Position numbers and translations under genes: made by a program. A DNA stretch of 64,000 nt, taken from NCBI GenBank assembly GCA_016699855.1, contig CP064988.1:930001-994000 (forward strand), read 5' to 3'. The stretch's first letter is position 1. Every line of letters begins with the position of its first letter. The stretch is from Rhodospirillales bacterium (lineage in GTDB: Bacteria; Pseudomonadota; Alphaproteobacteria; Reyranellales; Reyranellaceae). The notes under the pieces are model-generated. The model did no database searches. It had not been told where the DNA came from and saw only the letters and a list, made by a program, of their open reading frames with translations. Shown here in pieces: positions 7,816 to 15,235 of the stretch.

Positions 7816-8468
7816 TCAAATGTCCAATCCTGCCTTACGAAAACCTTCCAACCAGTGATCACGATCCGACTGGCGCGAGCACATCCTCATCCACAATTTG
7901 ATGTGCGTCTTCAAGTCGTGATCGGGAGGACGCAGCCGCTCATATGACTTGATGGCTGTTGCCGCTTCTTCAGGTTTCCCCGCCTGCGCGTACGCGGCAG
8001 CCAGGACGGGATAGAGAAAAGCGGGAACGTTCTGATACACCTCGTGGATCTCAATGACCTTCGCGTAGTTGTGAGGCATGTAGTAGCAGTCGCACAGGGT
8101 ATCGAGACGCTGATCATCGGGCGCATAGGGCTCGAGCCGCTCGGATTTCGTGAACCATTCCAGAGCCTGCTCCGGCTCGCCCGTGTAGCTCAGTGCACAA
8201 CCGAGCGCGTAGTTGGCAAAGGGATCGTTCGGGTTGAGGGAAACCGCCCGTTCGGCGTGCTTTCGCGCCAACCGATGATCACCCGGGATATGGTACGAGA
8301 ATGCGACATAGGCATTGACGTTGGATCTCTTTCGTCGAGCGCGACGGCCCGGCGGGCATGGTCCCTGCCGCGCGCCATTGTCGCTTCCGGCGGCAGCCCC
8401 AAGCAAAGTACGCCGAACATCGACGTCATGCCGAGACCGGCGTGGGCAAGGGCGTAGGTCGGATCCGC
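7816..8468 (-). pseudogene. truncated, frameshifted TPR-domain protein remnant
   Basis: Reading on the minus strand, TPR homology starts immediately upstream of the neighbouring oxidase stop codon with ADPTYALAHAGLG and runs to RRAVALDERDP. It then continues in another frame as VNAYVAFSYHIPGDHRLARKHAERAVSLNPNDPFANYALG and on to a natural end GFRKAGLDI. The frame change near 8325 is explained by one missing base (GATCCAACGTC where GATCCAAACGTC would restore the frame). The N-terminal part is absent. The remaining pattern resembles the TPR tail of large regulators such as adenylate-cyclase/TPR or winged-helix/TPR proteins. Base composition is less GC-rich than its neighbours, consistent with acquired DNA now decaying. 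Confidence 0.65.
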
Positions 8469-8470
8469 TC

Positions 8471-9880
8471 TTAGTTCATCGGCCCGAAGATCTTGCTCGG
8501 GTTCATGATGTTGTCGGGGTCGATGGACCGCTTGACGGCGCGCATCAGGCTGACCGCCTCGCCGTGCTCGGCGTAGAGGAACTTCACCTTGCCGATGCCG
8601 ACGCCGTGCTCGCCGGTGCAGGTGCCGCCCATCTCCAGCGCGCGCGCCACCATGCGGTCGTTGAGGTCCTCGGCGCGGGCCAGGTAGGTCGGATCGTCGG
8701 GATCGACCATCATCGTCAGATGGAAATTGCCGTCGCCGACATGGCCGACGATCGGCGCGAACAGGCCACGCTCGTCGATGTCCTTCTTGGTCTCGAGGAT
8801 GCAGTCGGCCAGCCGCGAGATCGGCACGCACACGTCGGTCGCCCACATGCCCCAGCCGGGCTTGAACGACTTCGTGGCCCACGCCGCGTCGTGGCGCGCC
8901 TGCCACATCTTGGTGCGCTCCTCGGCGATGCCGGTCCACGCGAAGTCGCCGCCGCCGTTCTCGGCGGCGATGGCCTGCACCATCTCGGCCTGCTCCTTGG
9001 TGCCCGCCGGCGTGCCGTGGAACTCGAGGAACAGCGTGTCCTTCACCGGCAGGCCGAGCTTGGAGTAGTGGTTCAAGGTCTGGATCTGCAGGTCGTCGAC
9101 CAGCTCGATGCGGGCCACGGGGATGCCGGACTGGATGGTCTGGATGACGGTGTTGACGGCGCCCTCCAGCGATTCGAAGGCGCAGGTCGCGGCCGCCGCC
9201 ATCGACTCGGGGACGCCGTAGAGCCGCAACGTGATCTCGGTGATGACGCCGAGCGTGCCCTCGGAGCCGACGAACAGCTTGACGAGGTCGTAGCCGGCCG
9301 AGGATTTGCGCGAGCGCCGCCCCAGCCGCATCAGCCTGCCGTCGGGCGTCACGACCTGCAGCGCCAGCACGTTCTCGCGCATCGTGCCGTAGCGCACCGC
9401 GTTGGTGCCCGAGGCGCGCGTGCTGGCCATGCCGCCGATGGAGGCGTCGGCGCCGGGATCGATCGGGAAGAACAGGCCGGTGGCGCGGATGTGCTCGTTG
9501 AGCTGCTTGCGGGTGACGCCGGGCTGCACGACGACGTCGAGGTCGTTCTCGTTGACCGCCAGCACGCGGTTCATGCGGCTGACGTCGAGCGAGATCCCGC
9601 CGTGCGGCGCGCTGATATGGCCTTCCAGCGAGGTGCCGGTGCCGAACGGGATGATCGGCGTCTTATGGCGGGCGCAGAGCTGGACGATCTTCTGCACCTC
9701 CTCCGCCGACTCCGCGAACACCACGGCGTCGGGCAGATGGGCCTCGTGGTAGGAGATGTCCTTGCCGTGCTGCTCACGCACGGCGTGCGCGGTGCTCAGC
9801 CGGTCGCCGAACATGGCCTTCAGCTCGGCGATGGTCGCGTCGACGTTCGGCGGGCGGGCCGGTGCGGTGGCGGTGGCCAT
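8471..9880 (-). CDS. FAD-linked oxidase, D-lactate/glycolate dehydrogenase (GlcD/Dld) type
   Basis: A 469-residue flavoprotein that most likely oxidises a D-2-hydroxy acid such as D-lactate and passes electrons to cytochrome or quinone. The N-terminal PCMH-type FAD-binding domain contains PFGTGTSLEGHISAPHGGIS, VVVQPGVTRKQLNEHI, the DPGADASIGGMASTRASGTNAVRYG stretch and SSAGYDLVKLFVGSEGTLGVIT. The C-terminal FAD-oxidase domain ends with GEHGVGIGKVKFL and DPDNIMNPSKIF, hallmarks of the family. No transmembrane segment or Fe-S cluster motif is seen, unlike GlcF fusions. It is transcribed alone on the minus strand. The substrate is inferred from family; 2-hydroxyglutarate or related acids are also possible. 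Confidence 0.85.
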   Translation of the reverse strand: MATATAPARPPNVDATIAELKAMFGDRLSTAHAVREQHGKDISYHEAHLPDAVVFAESAEEVQKIVQLCARHKTPIIPFGTGTSLEGHISAPHGGISLDVSRMNRVLAVNENDLDVVVQPGVTRKQLNEHIRATGLFFPIDPGADASIGGMASTRASGTNAVRYGTMRENVLALQVVTPDGRLMRLGRRSRKSSAGYDLVKLFVGSEGTLGVITEITLRLYGVPESMAAAATCAFESLEGAVNTVIQTIQSGIPVARIELVDDLQIQTLNHYSKLGLPVKDTLFLEFHGTPAGTKEQAEMVQAIAAENGGGDFAWTGIAEERTKMWQARHDAAWATKSFKPGWGMWATDVCVPISRLADCILETKKDIDERGLFAPIVGHVGDGNFHLTMMVDPDDPTYLARAEDLNDRMVARALEMGGTCTGEHGVGIGKVKFLYAEHGEAVSLMRAVKRSIDPDNIMNPSKIFGPMN

Positions 9881-10045
9881 GGGGGACTCCGGATCGGACG
9901 GCCGGCGGAGCCGGCGCGGGGTGCCGGGAAAATGGCGGTAAACGCCGGGGCAGGCAAGGCGGGCCCGACGCTGGATCGCGCGCTTACGGGTCCGATATGA
10001 TAGAAGCGGATGTCACCAACGGGCTGCCGCGACGAAAGCCGATCC

Positions 10046-10261
10046 GTGAAAATCGAACCCATCCGGGCCGAGGCGGGTTACGACGCCGCGCTCCTCGCCA
10101 TCGAACACTACTTCGATGTTCCGCCCCTTCCCGAGTCGCCCGAAGCCGAGCGCTTCGACACGCTCGCGTCGGTGATCGCGGCGTACGAGCGGGAGCACTG
10201 GCCGATCGGCGCGAGTGATCGGCACTTGCCCGCCGACGTCTCCACGCCAGCAGGCCGCTAG
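10046..10261 (+). pseudogene. HigA-like antitoxin N-terminal fragment lacking its HTH domain
   Basis: The 71 codons from a GTG at 10046 read KIEPIRAEAGYDAALLAIEHYFD...GDRFDTLASVIAAYEREHWPIGASD-type sequence, the conserved N-terminal helical segment of HigA-type antitoxins, which normally continues into a helix-turn-helix domain. Here the homology ends at GASD and an unrelated 13-residue tail leads to a stop, so the DNA-binding half is missing. No HigB-like toxin is found on either side. A possible -10 box, TATGAT, is at 9996-10001. Likely a relic of a toxin-antitoxin pair in this accessory segment; an unusually short functional protein is less likely. Confidence 0.55.
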
Positions 10262-10288
10262 CGAGCATGCATGTCGCGTTAGGCGACG

Positions 10289-10855
10289 CTACACGATCAA
10301 GCCAGTCCAGATCACGATGTAGAGGGCATGCAGCGCCGGCACGACCACCAACAAAAGCCCCAGAGCAACGAGCGCCGTGCGCCGCGTCACCTTGTCACCA
10401 ATGACATTGCCAAGCCACGAAGCCGCATATGCCTGTGTCGAAAATAGCGATCTGCGCATCAGCGCCGTCACAGCAGCGATAGCGAGGCCTACAGGGAGTC
10501 CTAGGAAGCCACCAGCATAGAGCCAGAGGATATGCACCGGCGGCGGCCCCCCAAAGTCCCGTGCGCAGAAGAGCCAAACGGCGCCGCTTCCCATCGCGGT
10601 ACCATAGCCAGCGCCAACCGCGCTCAAGAGGACGATACGTAGCGGGACCGACAGCGCCAGTGGCGTCACAAGTACCCATGCAACATGCCCAGTGACCGCT
10701 CCAACCAACGCGAGCGCCGGGAAAACGAGCGGATAGCCAAACCCGAACGCAAGGAGAAACCAGGAATTCCGTGCTAAGAAAACTGCAAGCCAACCGACGA
10801 GACCGACTGGCCAGGCGATCGCGCAAATGACCGCGAAGCGACGCGCGGGACGCAT
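10289..10855 (-). CDS. small polytopic membrane protein of unknown function
   Basis: 188 residues with about five hydrophobic segments: roughly 8-28, 32-62, 70-92, 105-130 and 158-186. The N-terminus is basic (RPARRFAVI) and no domain is recognised. Proline- and glycine-rich turns (FGGPPPVHILW) lie between the helices. Base composition is visibly lower in GC than the flanking genes, and it sits beside the HigA fragment and the end of the repeat-rich island, so recent acquisition is plausible. The stop is 10 nt before the end of the alcohol dehydrogenase reading frame; a shared function is not evident. Confidence 0.6.
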   Translation of the reverse strand: MRPARRFAVICAIAWPVGLVGWLAVFLARNSWFLLAFGFGYPLVFPALALVGAVTGHVAWVLVTPLALSVPLRIVLLSAVGAGYGTAMGSGAVWLFCARDFGGPPPVHILWLYAGGFLGLPVGLAIAAVTALMRRSLFSTQAYAASWLGNVIGDKVTRRTALVALGLLLVVVPALHALYIVIWTGLIV

Positions 10856-10865
10856 GTCGGAACTC

Positions 10866-12029
10866 CTACGCCCACACCCGCTTGTACAGCTCCACGATCT
10901 CGTCCTTGGTGGGCACGCGCGGGTTGTTGTTGGGCGAGCCGGAGGCCAGCGCCTGCTCGGCCATGGTCGGCAGCAGCGACATGTACCTCGACTCGTCGAG
11001 CCCGTGCGCCTTGGGCGTCGGCACCTTGAGGTCGGCGTTCAGCTTGGCCAGCGCGTCGAGCAGGATGGCGACGGCGGTCTGGTCGGACACCTCGCCGCCG
11101 GCCAGCCCCATGGCCCGCGCGCAGTCGGCGTAGCGGTCGAGCGCGGCGTTGGCCGAGAAGGCGGTGATGGCCGGCAGGAGCATGGCGTTGCTGAGCCCGT
11201 GCGGCACGTGGAAGAAGGCGCCGATCGGCCGGCTCATGCCGTGCACCAGCGCCACCGAGGAGTTCGAGAACGCCATGCCGGCCTGGGTCGCGGCCAGCAT
11301 CATCGCCTCGCGCGCGGCGCGGTCGGCCGGATCGGCGCAGACCTTGCGGATGTTGTCGTGGATCAGCCGCATCGCCGATTTCGCGAGGCTGTCGGCGTGC
11401 GGGCTGGCGCGCTTCGAGACGTACGCCTCGATGGCGTGGGTCAGGCTGTCGATGCCGGTGTCGGCGGTCAACCGGAACGGCTTGGTCAGGGTCAGCTCGT
11501 AGTCGACCAGGGCCGCGGCCGGCAGGCAGGGGACGCCCGCGATCAGCATCTTCTCGTCGGTCTCGACGTCGGTGATGATCGTGAAGCGCGTCACCTCCGA
11601 GCCGGTGCCGGCGGTGGTCGGGATGGCGACCAGCGGGATGCCCTGCTTCGGGATCGGGTTCGGCGTCTTGTAGTCGCGCATGCGCCCGCCGTTGGCCGCC
11701 AGCACGCTCATCGCCTTGGCGGTGTCGATCGGCGAGCCGCCGCCGAACGCCACCAGGCTGTCGTAGCCGCCGGCCTGCAGCGCCGCGACGCCGGCCTCGA
11801 CCACCGTCGTGGTCGGATCCTCGATCGTGTCGGAGAACACGTCGAAGGCGACGCCGCCCTTGGCCAGCGCGTCGGTGCAGGCCGCGATCTTGCCGCTCGC
11901 GACCATGAACTTGTCGGTGACCACCAGCGCCCGGCTGCCGCCGACCTGGCGCAGCACGTCGGCGACCTGGGCCACGGCGCCGCCGCCGATGACGATCATG
12001 CGCGGCGTGAGGATGGTGGCGATGGACAT
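10866..12029 (-). CDS. iron-containing alcohol dehydrogenase
   Basis: A 387-residue group III (Fe-dependent) NAD(P) alcohol dehydrogenase. The N-terminal nucleotide-binding half has ALVVTDKFM, a DPTTTVVEAG segment and GGGSPIDTAKAMSVLAANGG. The C-terminal metal site lies in HGMSRPIGAFFHVPHGLSNAMLLP, which provides the conserved His residues; the upstream Asp is in PHADSLAK. VPCLPAAALVDYELTLTKP and TGIDSLTHAIEAYVS are also family-typical. The start is set at 12029 because MSIATILTPRMIVIGGGA aligns with the usual N-terminus; the frame stays open far upstream without homology. The substrate (ethanol, butanol, propanediol or a hydroxy acid) cannot be told from sequence. Confidence 0.92.
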   Translation of the reverse strand: MSIATILTPRMIVIGGGAVAQVADVLRQVGGSRALVVTDKFMVASGKIAACTDALAKGGVAFDVFSDTIEDPTTTVVEAGVAALQAGGYDSLVAFGGGSPIDTAKAMSVLAANGGRMRDYKTPNPIPKQGIPLVAIPTTAGTGSEVTRFTIITDVETDEKMLIAGVPCLPAAALVDYELTLTKPFRLTADTGIDSLTHAIEAYVSKRASPHADSLAKSAMRLIHDNIRKVCADPADRAAREAMMLAATQAGMAFSNSSVALVHGMSRPIGAFFHVPHGLSNAMLLPAITAFSANAALDRYADCARAMGLAGGEVSDQTAVAILLDALAKLNADLKVPTPKAHGLDESRYMSLLPTMAEQALASGSPNNNPRVPTKDEIVELYKRVWA

Positions 12030-12158
12030 GGCAATGGCTCCCGGGGCGGCGGATCGCGCGTGGTCGCGCGTTCCGGCGACACAACCCGCCGGCCCCGCCG
12101 CGGTCAACCCGAAAAGCTGAGGGCGGGGTTGTCCACTTCCGCCGCGGATCGCGGTGGC

Positions 12159-12164
12159 TATAGT
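12159..12164 (+). promoter_or_regulatory. -10-like TATAGT six nt before an ATG
   Basis: TATAGT ends 6 nt before the ATG at 12171, with no ribosome-binding site between. This geometry fits a leaderless transcript. No good -35 hexamer is visible. Confidence 0.35.
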
Positions 12165-12170
12165 CGGGCG

Positions 12171-13163
12171 ATGCTCGAGGTGGTGACGGAGTCGCGGCGG
12201 ATCGGCGCGGCGGTGCGGCGTCTGCGCCGCCGCCTCGGCGGCGTGCCGTCGCGAGGCGTCACCCTGTCCTGGGCCGGCGGCGGCCGCGTCGTCGCCGACA
12301 TCCATTGGCTGCGCGACCACGGCTTCTGGTGGCGCCACGACGCCACCACGCGCGCCGACAGGCACGGCCTGACCTTCGGCTACGCGCCGTCGGTGCCCGG
12401 CCGGCACGAGAGCGCCACCTGCGAGATCAACCTGCCCGTTTCCGGCGCCGACCGGCGGCTGGCCGGCGCCATCCTGCGCGACGCGGATGGCGCGCTCTAC
12501 CTCGCCCATAGCGGCCGCATCGGCGGCGTGCGGCCGGGCCGCGGGCGCGACGGGCTGCGCGCGGTGCTGGCCGGCGGCCACTGGCAGGGCGTGCGCTGGC
12601 CGGCAGGCCGGACCGGCGAGATGCTGGTGCTGGCGCCGATCGACGGCCCACGGCTGGCGCGCCAGATCGGCCGCTTCGTCGCCGCCGTGCACCGCTACAA
12701 GCGCGACGGCGACGACGCGCCCGTCGTGGCGCCGCGCCTGGTGGCGCGCGACGACCCCGCCGCCGATTCCGGGAACGGCGCCGACGCCGAATCCGCGCGA
12801 CACGCCGCGCTGTGCGACCGCGGCCTGGTGCTCGACGCGCTGGGCGAGGAACTGCGCCGCCGCGGCCTGCGCGACGGCGACGCCGCCGGCGCCGGCGATC
12901 CGCTGTTCGCCGCGCGCGGCGGCGGCGCCCGTCTGGTCGACGTCGAGACCGACCTGTCGCCCGCGACCTTGGAGCGCGCGGTCGGCCGCCTGCTGCTGCG
13001 CCGCGCCGGATCGCCGGCCGATGCGCGCGCCGCCCTGGTGGTGCCGGCCGAGGACGCGCCGGCGGCGCTCGACGGCCTGTCGCGCCACGGCATCGCCGTC
13101 GTGCGCTACCGTTGGCGCGGCGCCCGGCCGGTGTTCGACGGCCTCGACGACGCGCTGGCCTGA
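12171..13163 (+). CDS. uncharacterised protein, possible degenerate PD-(D/E)XK-like C-terminal domain
   Basis: 330 residues, Arg-rich, no signal peptide or membrane segment. The N-terminal half (about 1-170) has DIHWLRDHGFWWRHDATT, YLAHSGRIGGVRPGRGRDGL and GGHWQGVRWPAGRTGEMLVL. The C-terminal third reads LVDVETDLSPATLERAVGRLLLRR and later RHGIAVVRYRWRGARPVF. This pattern recalls restriction-like nuclease domains in which a strand with E-x-K is followed by a helix with a GQLLL-type motif. Here the E-V-K position reads D-V-E, so the catalytic lysine appears lost. That relationship is my inference from pattern memory. The gene is followed after 56 nt by DUF1491. No function can be assigned. Confidence 0.6.
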   Translation: MLEVVTESRRIGAAVRRLRRRLGGVPSRGVTLSWAGGGRVVADIHWLRDHGFWWRHDATTRADRHGLTFGYAPSVPGRHESATCEINLPVSGADRRLAGAILRDADGALYLAHSGRIGGVRPGRGRDGLRAVLAGGHWQGVRWPAGRTGEMLVLAPIDGPRLARQIGRFVAAVHRYKRDGDDAPVVAPRLVARDDPAADSGNGADAESARHAALCDRGLVLDALGEELRRRGLRDGDAAGAGDPLFAARGGGARLVDVETDLSPATLERAVGRLLLRRAGSPADARAALVVPAEDAPAALDGLSRHGIAVVRYRWRGARPVFDGLDDALA

Positions 13164-13219
13164 GGCGCCGGCCCCGGGGCGCCGTTTCGCCGCCGCGCCG
13201 ATTGCTGTATCCGTCGCCC

Positions 13220-13555
13220 ATGGTGATGGGTTTGACGACCGGGCTCTGGGTGTCGGCGCAGGTGCGCCTGTGCGACCGCCGCGGCATGCCCGCCTACGTC
13301 GCGCGGCGCGGCGATCCGGACGCCGGCACGGTGCTGATCAAGGTCGTGCGCTTCGAGGCCGGCACCACGGTGTTCGCGCAGGCCAACGCGATGGACGACG
13401 AGCCGACCTGGCTGCGCGCCACCGGCCCGACTCCCGTCAGCGAGGCCGACGCCGACGCCTACATCGCGCGCCAGACCCAGCGCGACCCCGATCTATGGGT
13501 GCTGGAGATCGAGGACCGGCGCGCCGAATGGGTGCCGGACGGGCGGGTCGTCTGA
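13220..13555 (+). CDS. DUF1491 family protein
   Basis: 111 residues, small soluble protein restricted largely to alphaproteobacteria, with no known function. The family pattern is visible: an N-terminal TGLWVSAQVRLCDRRGMPAYVARRGD, then AGTVLIKVVRF, a middle variable segment, PVSEADADAYIARQTQRDPDLWVLEIEDR at the C-terminus. A second ATG at 13225 is out of frame and is ignored. TATCCG at 13208-13213 ends 6 nt before the ATG without a Shine-Dalgarno, another possible leaderless start. It follows the unknown gene at 12171 on the same strand. Confidence in the family is good; role unknown. Confidence 0.85.
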   Translation: MVMGLTTGLWVSAQVRLCDRRGMPAYVARRGDPDAGTVLIKVVRFEAGTTVFAQANAMDDEPTWLRATGPTPVSEADADAYIARQTQRDPDLWVLEIEDRRAEWVPDGRVV

Positions 13556-13563
13556 GCCACCGC

Positions 13564-13585
13564 ATATTGTGGATTTCCACGATAT
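13564..13585. promoter_or_regulatory. 22-bp near-perfect inverted repeat (operator-like)
   Basis: ATATTGTGGA (13564-13573) and TCCACGATAT (13576-13585) form 10-bp arms with one mismatch, separated by TT. The surrounding 150 nt are markedly AT-rich for this genome. The site lies about 130 nt before the orphan gene at 13717 and just after DUF1491. It could be an operator for a dimeric regulator or, less likely given its AT content, a terminator. Confidence 0.45.
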
Positions 13586-13716
13586 TTCACTACCATACGG
13601 CCACAGGCTGGGATAAAAAGAGAACATCGTAAGGATAAGCGGGCGAACTTCGGAACGAATACCCGCGGAAAGACGTAAGCCGTTTTAGCGCCTTATTTTT
13701 TACCCATGGTGTGAAC

Positions 13717-14346
13717 ATGAGCGAGTCCCCCTCCGCTTCAGTTCCGCCTTCAGGCACCGCCGACATAACGTCGGGTCTGATCGCGATGCCCGCCCCGGCC
13801 ACGACCTCCACGATGGAGGCCGATGTCGCCGCCTTGGCCCACGCCCTCGACGAGGGCGCGCCGATCGATCTGCTGCTGGCCGGCCGCGACCTGGTCGAGC
13901 TGCCGCCCAATTTCCACGCGACGCTCTACGCGGCCGATCCGGTGCCGGACTGGTCCGCCGGCGCCTTCGACGGCGCGTCGCTCTCCGTCGCGATGGACGC
14001 CGTGTTCGCCGGCAGCTACGGCGAGAGCTTCCACGTCGGCGCCGAGCATCCGGCGTTCAGCGCGCGTATCGACGGCGCGTTCGACGGTCCCGTGCCCGGC
14101 GACGCGCTGGTCGATTTCGGATCGATCGGCGGCGGGCGTCCCGGACTCGCGCCGGTCGCGTTCGACGCGCCGACGCACATCGATCTGTCGGCGGATTCGG
14201 GCTGGCGCGTCGATCTGGCGGCGCAGTCGCTGCACGCGCCGGAGCTGTCGTGGCTGGCCGGCGGCGACGGCGGCGGCGCGCATGTCGGCGAGACCTGGGC
14301 CTGGGATGAGAGCAAGGGCGCCTACGTCTTCGACCACTACGTCTGA
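13717..14346 (+). CDS. acidic orphan protein of unknown function
   Basis: 209 residues from the ATG at 13717 (a GTG two codons earlier is possible). No domain is recognised. It has no Cys, a single Lys, many Asp/Gly/Ala, a Ser/Pro/Thr-rich N-terminus (about 1-35) and a helical segment ALAHALDEGAPIDLLLAGRDLVELPPNFH. The remainder is Gly/Asp/Ser-rich with alternating hydrophobics. No signal peptide or membrane segment is seen. The end, KGAYVFDHYV, is an acidic-hydrophobic C-terminus of the sort found on type I secretion substrates, but there are no GGxGxD repeats and no transporter nearby, so this is only a suggestion. The upstream region is unusually AT-rich with an inverted repeat, hinting at regulation or acquisition. 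It ends 33 nt before gluQ. Confidence 0.6.
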   Translation: MSESPSASVPPSGTADITSGLIAMPAPATTSTMEADVAALAHALDEGAPIDLLLAGRDLVELPPNFHATLYAADPVPDWSAGAFDGASLSVAMDAVFAGSYGESFHVGAEHPAFSARIDGAFDGPVPGDALVDFGSIGGGRPGLAPVAFDAPTHIDLSADSGWRVDLAAQSLHAPELSWLAGGDGGGAHVGETWAWDESKGAYVFDHYV

Positions 14347-14379
14347 CGTCGACGGCGGACGCCGGCGCGGCGGCCGGCC

Positions 14380-15231
14380 ATGACCACGACCACACGCTTC
14401 GCGCCGAGCCCCAGCGGCCTCCTGCACCTCGGCCACGCGTTTTCCGCGTTGACGGCGTGGCGCGCCGCGCGCGATGGCGGCGGGACGTTCCTGCTGCGGA
14501 TCGAGGACATCGACATCCGCCGCTGCACGCGCGAGTTCGAGGCGGCGATCCTCGAGGACCTCGCCTGGCTCGGCCTCGACTGGGACGGCGCGGTCCGCCG
14601 GCAATCCGACCATTTCGACGACTACGGTCGCGCGCTCGACCGGCTGACCGCCCTGGGCGTGGTCTATCCCTGCTTCTGCACGCGCGCCGAGATCGCGCGC
14701 GAGATCGAGACGGCCGCCAGCGCGCCGCATCTCGTGGCGCAGGGCCCGGACGGACCGCTCTATCCCGGCACCTGCCGCCACCGGCCGCTGGACGAGCGCC
14801 GCGCTCTGGTCGCGGGCGGACGCGAGTTCGCGCTGCGCCTCGACGCCGCGAAAGCCGCGGAGATCGCCGGGCCGTATTCCTTCCGCGACGCCGGACGCGG
14901 CGATGTCGCGGGGCTGCCGTCCCTGTTCGGCGACGTCGTGATCGCGCGCAAGGACACGCCGACCAGCTACCACCTCGCCGTCACGGTCGACGACGCGCTG
15001 CAGGGCGTCACGTTGGTCACCCGCGGCGAGGATCTGTTCGCCGCCACGCACGTGCACGGTCTGCTGCAGAAGCTGCTGGACCTGCCGACGCCGCGCTACG
15101 CCCACCACCGGCTGCTCGTCGACGCCGACGGCCGCCGCTACGCCAAGCGCGACCGCGCGTTGACATTGCGCGCCCTGCGCGAGTCCGGCGCGGCGGCCGC
15201 GGACTTACGCCGCCGCGTCGGGTTCGACTGA
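14380..15231 (+). CDS. gluQ: glutamyl-Q tRNA(Asp) synthetase
   Basis: Truncated paralogue of glutamyl-tRNA synthetase that attaches glutamate to queuosine-34 of tRNA(Asp) without using tRNA(Glu). At 283 residues it has the catalytic Rossmann domain and lacks the anticodon-binding domain, as the family should. The class I signature appears as FAPSPSGLLHLGHAFSAL near the N-terminus (the HIGH motif as HLGH). LLRIEDIDIRRC, YPCFCTRAEI, YPGTCRHR (two of the zinc ligands), SYHLAVTVDDALQGVTLVTRGEDL and RRYAKRDRA (the KMSKS-equivalent) follow in order. It is probably monocistronic or weakly linked to the orphan upstream. It implies that queuosine is made or salvaged by the cell. Confidence 0.93.
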   Translation: MTTTTRFAPSPSGLLHLGHAFSALTAWRAARDGGGTFLLRIEDIDIRRCTREFEAAILEDLAWLGLDWDGAVRRQSDHFDDYGRALDRLTALGVVYPCFCTRAEIAREIETAASAPHLVAQGPDGPLYPGTCRHRPLDERRALVAGGREFALRLDAAKAAEIAGPYSFRDAGRGDVAGLPSLFGDVVIARKDTPTSYHLAVTVDDALQGVTLVTRGEDLFAATHVHGLLQKLLDLPTPRYAHHRLLVDADGRRYAKRDRALTLRALRESGAAAADLRRRVGFD

Positions 15232-15235
15232 CCCC

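Noticed and set aside
12030..13088. Upstream extension of the alcohol dehydrogenase frame to nearly 740 codons
   Set aside because: The extension lies antisense to the unknown gene at 12171 and has no homology. The family start at 12029 gives a normal 387-residue enzyme.
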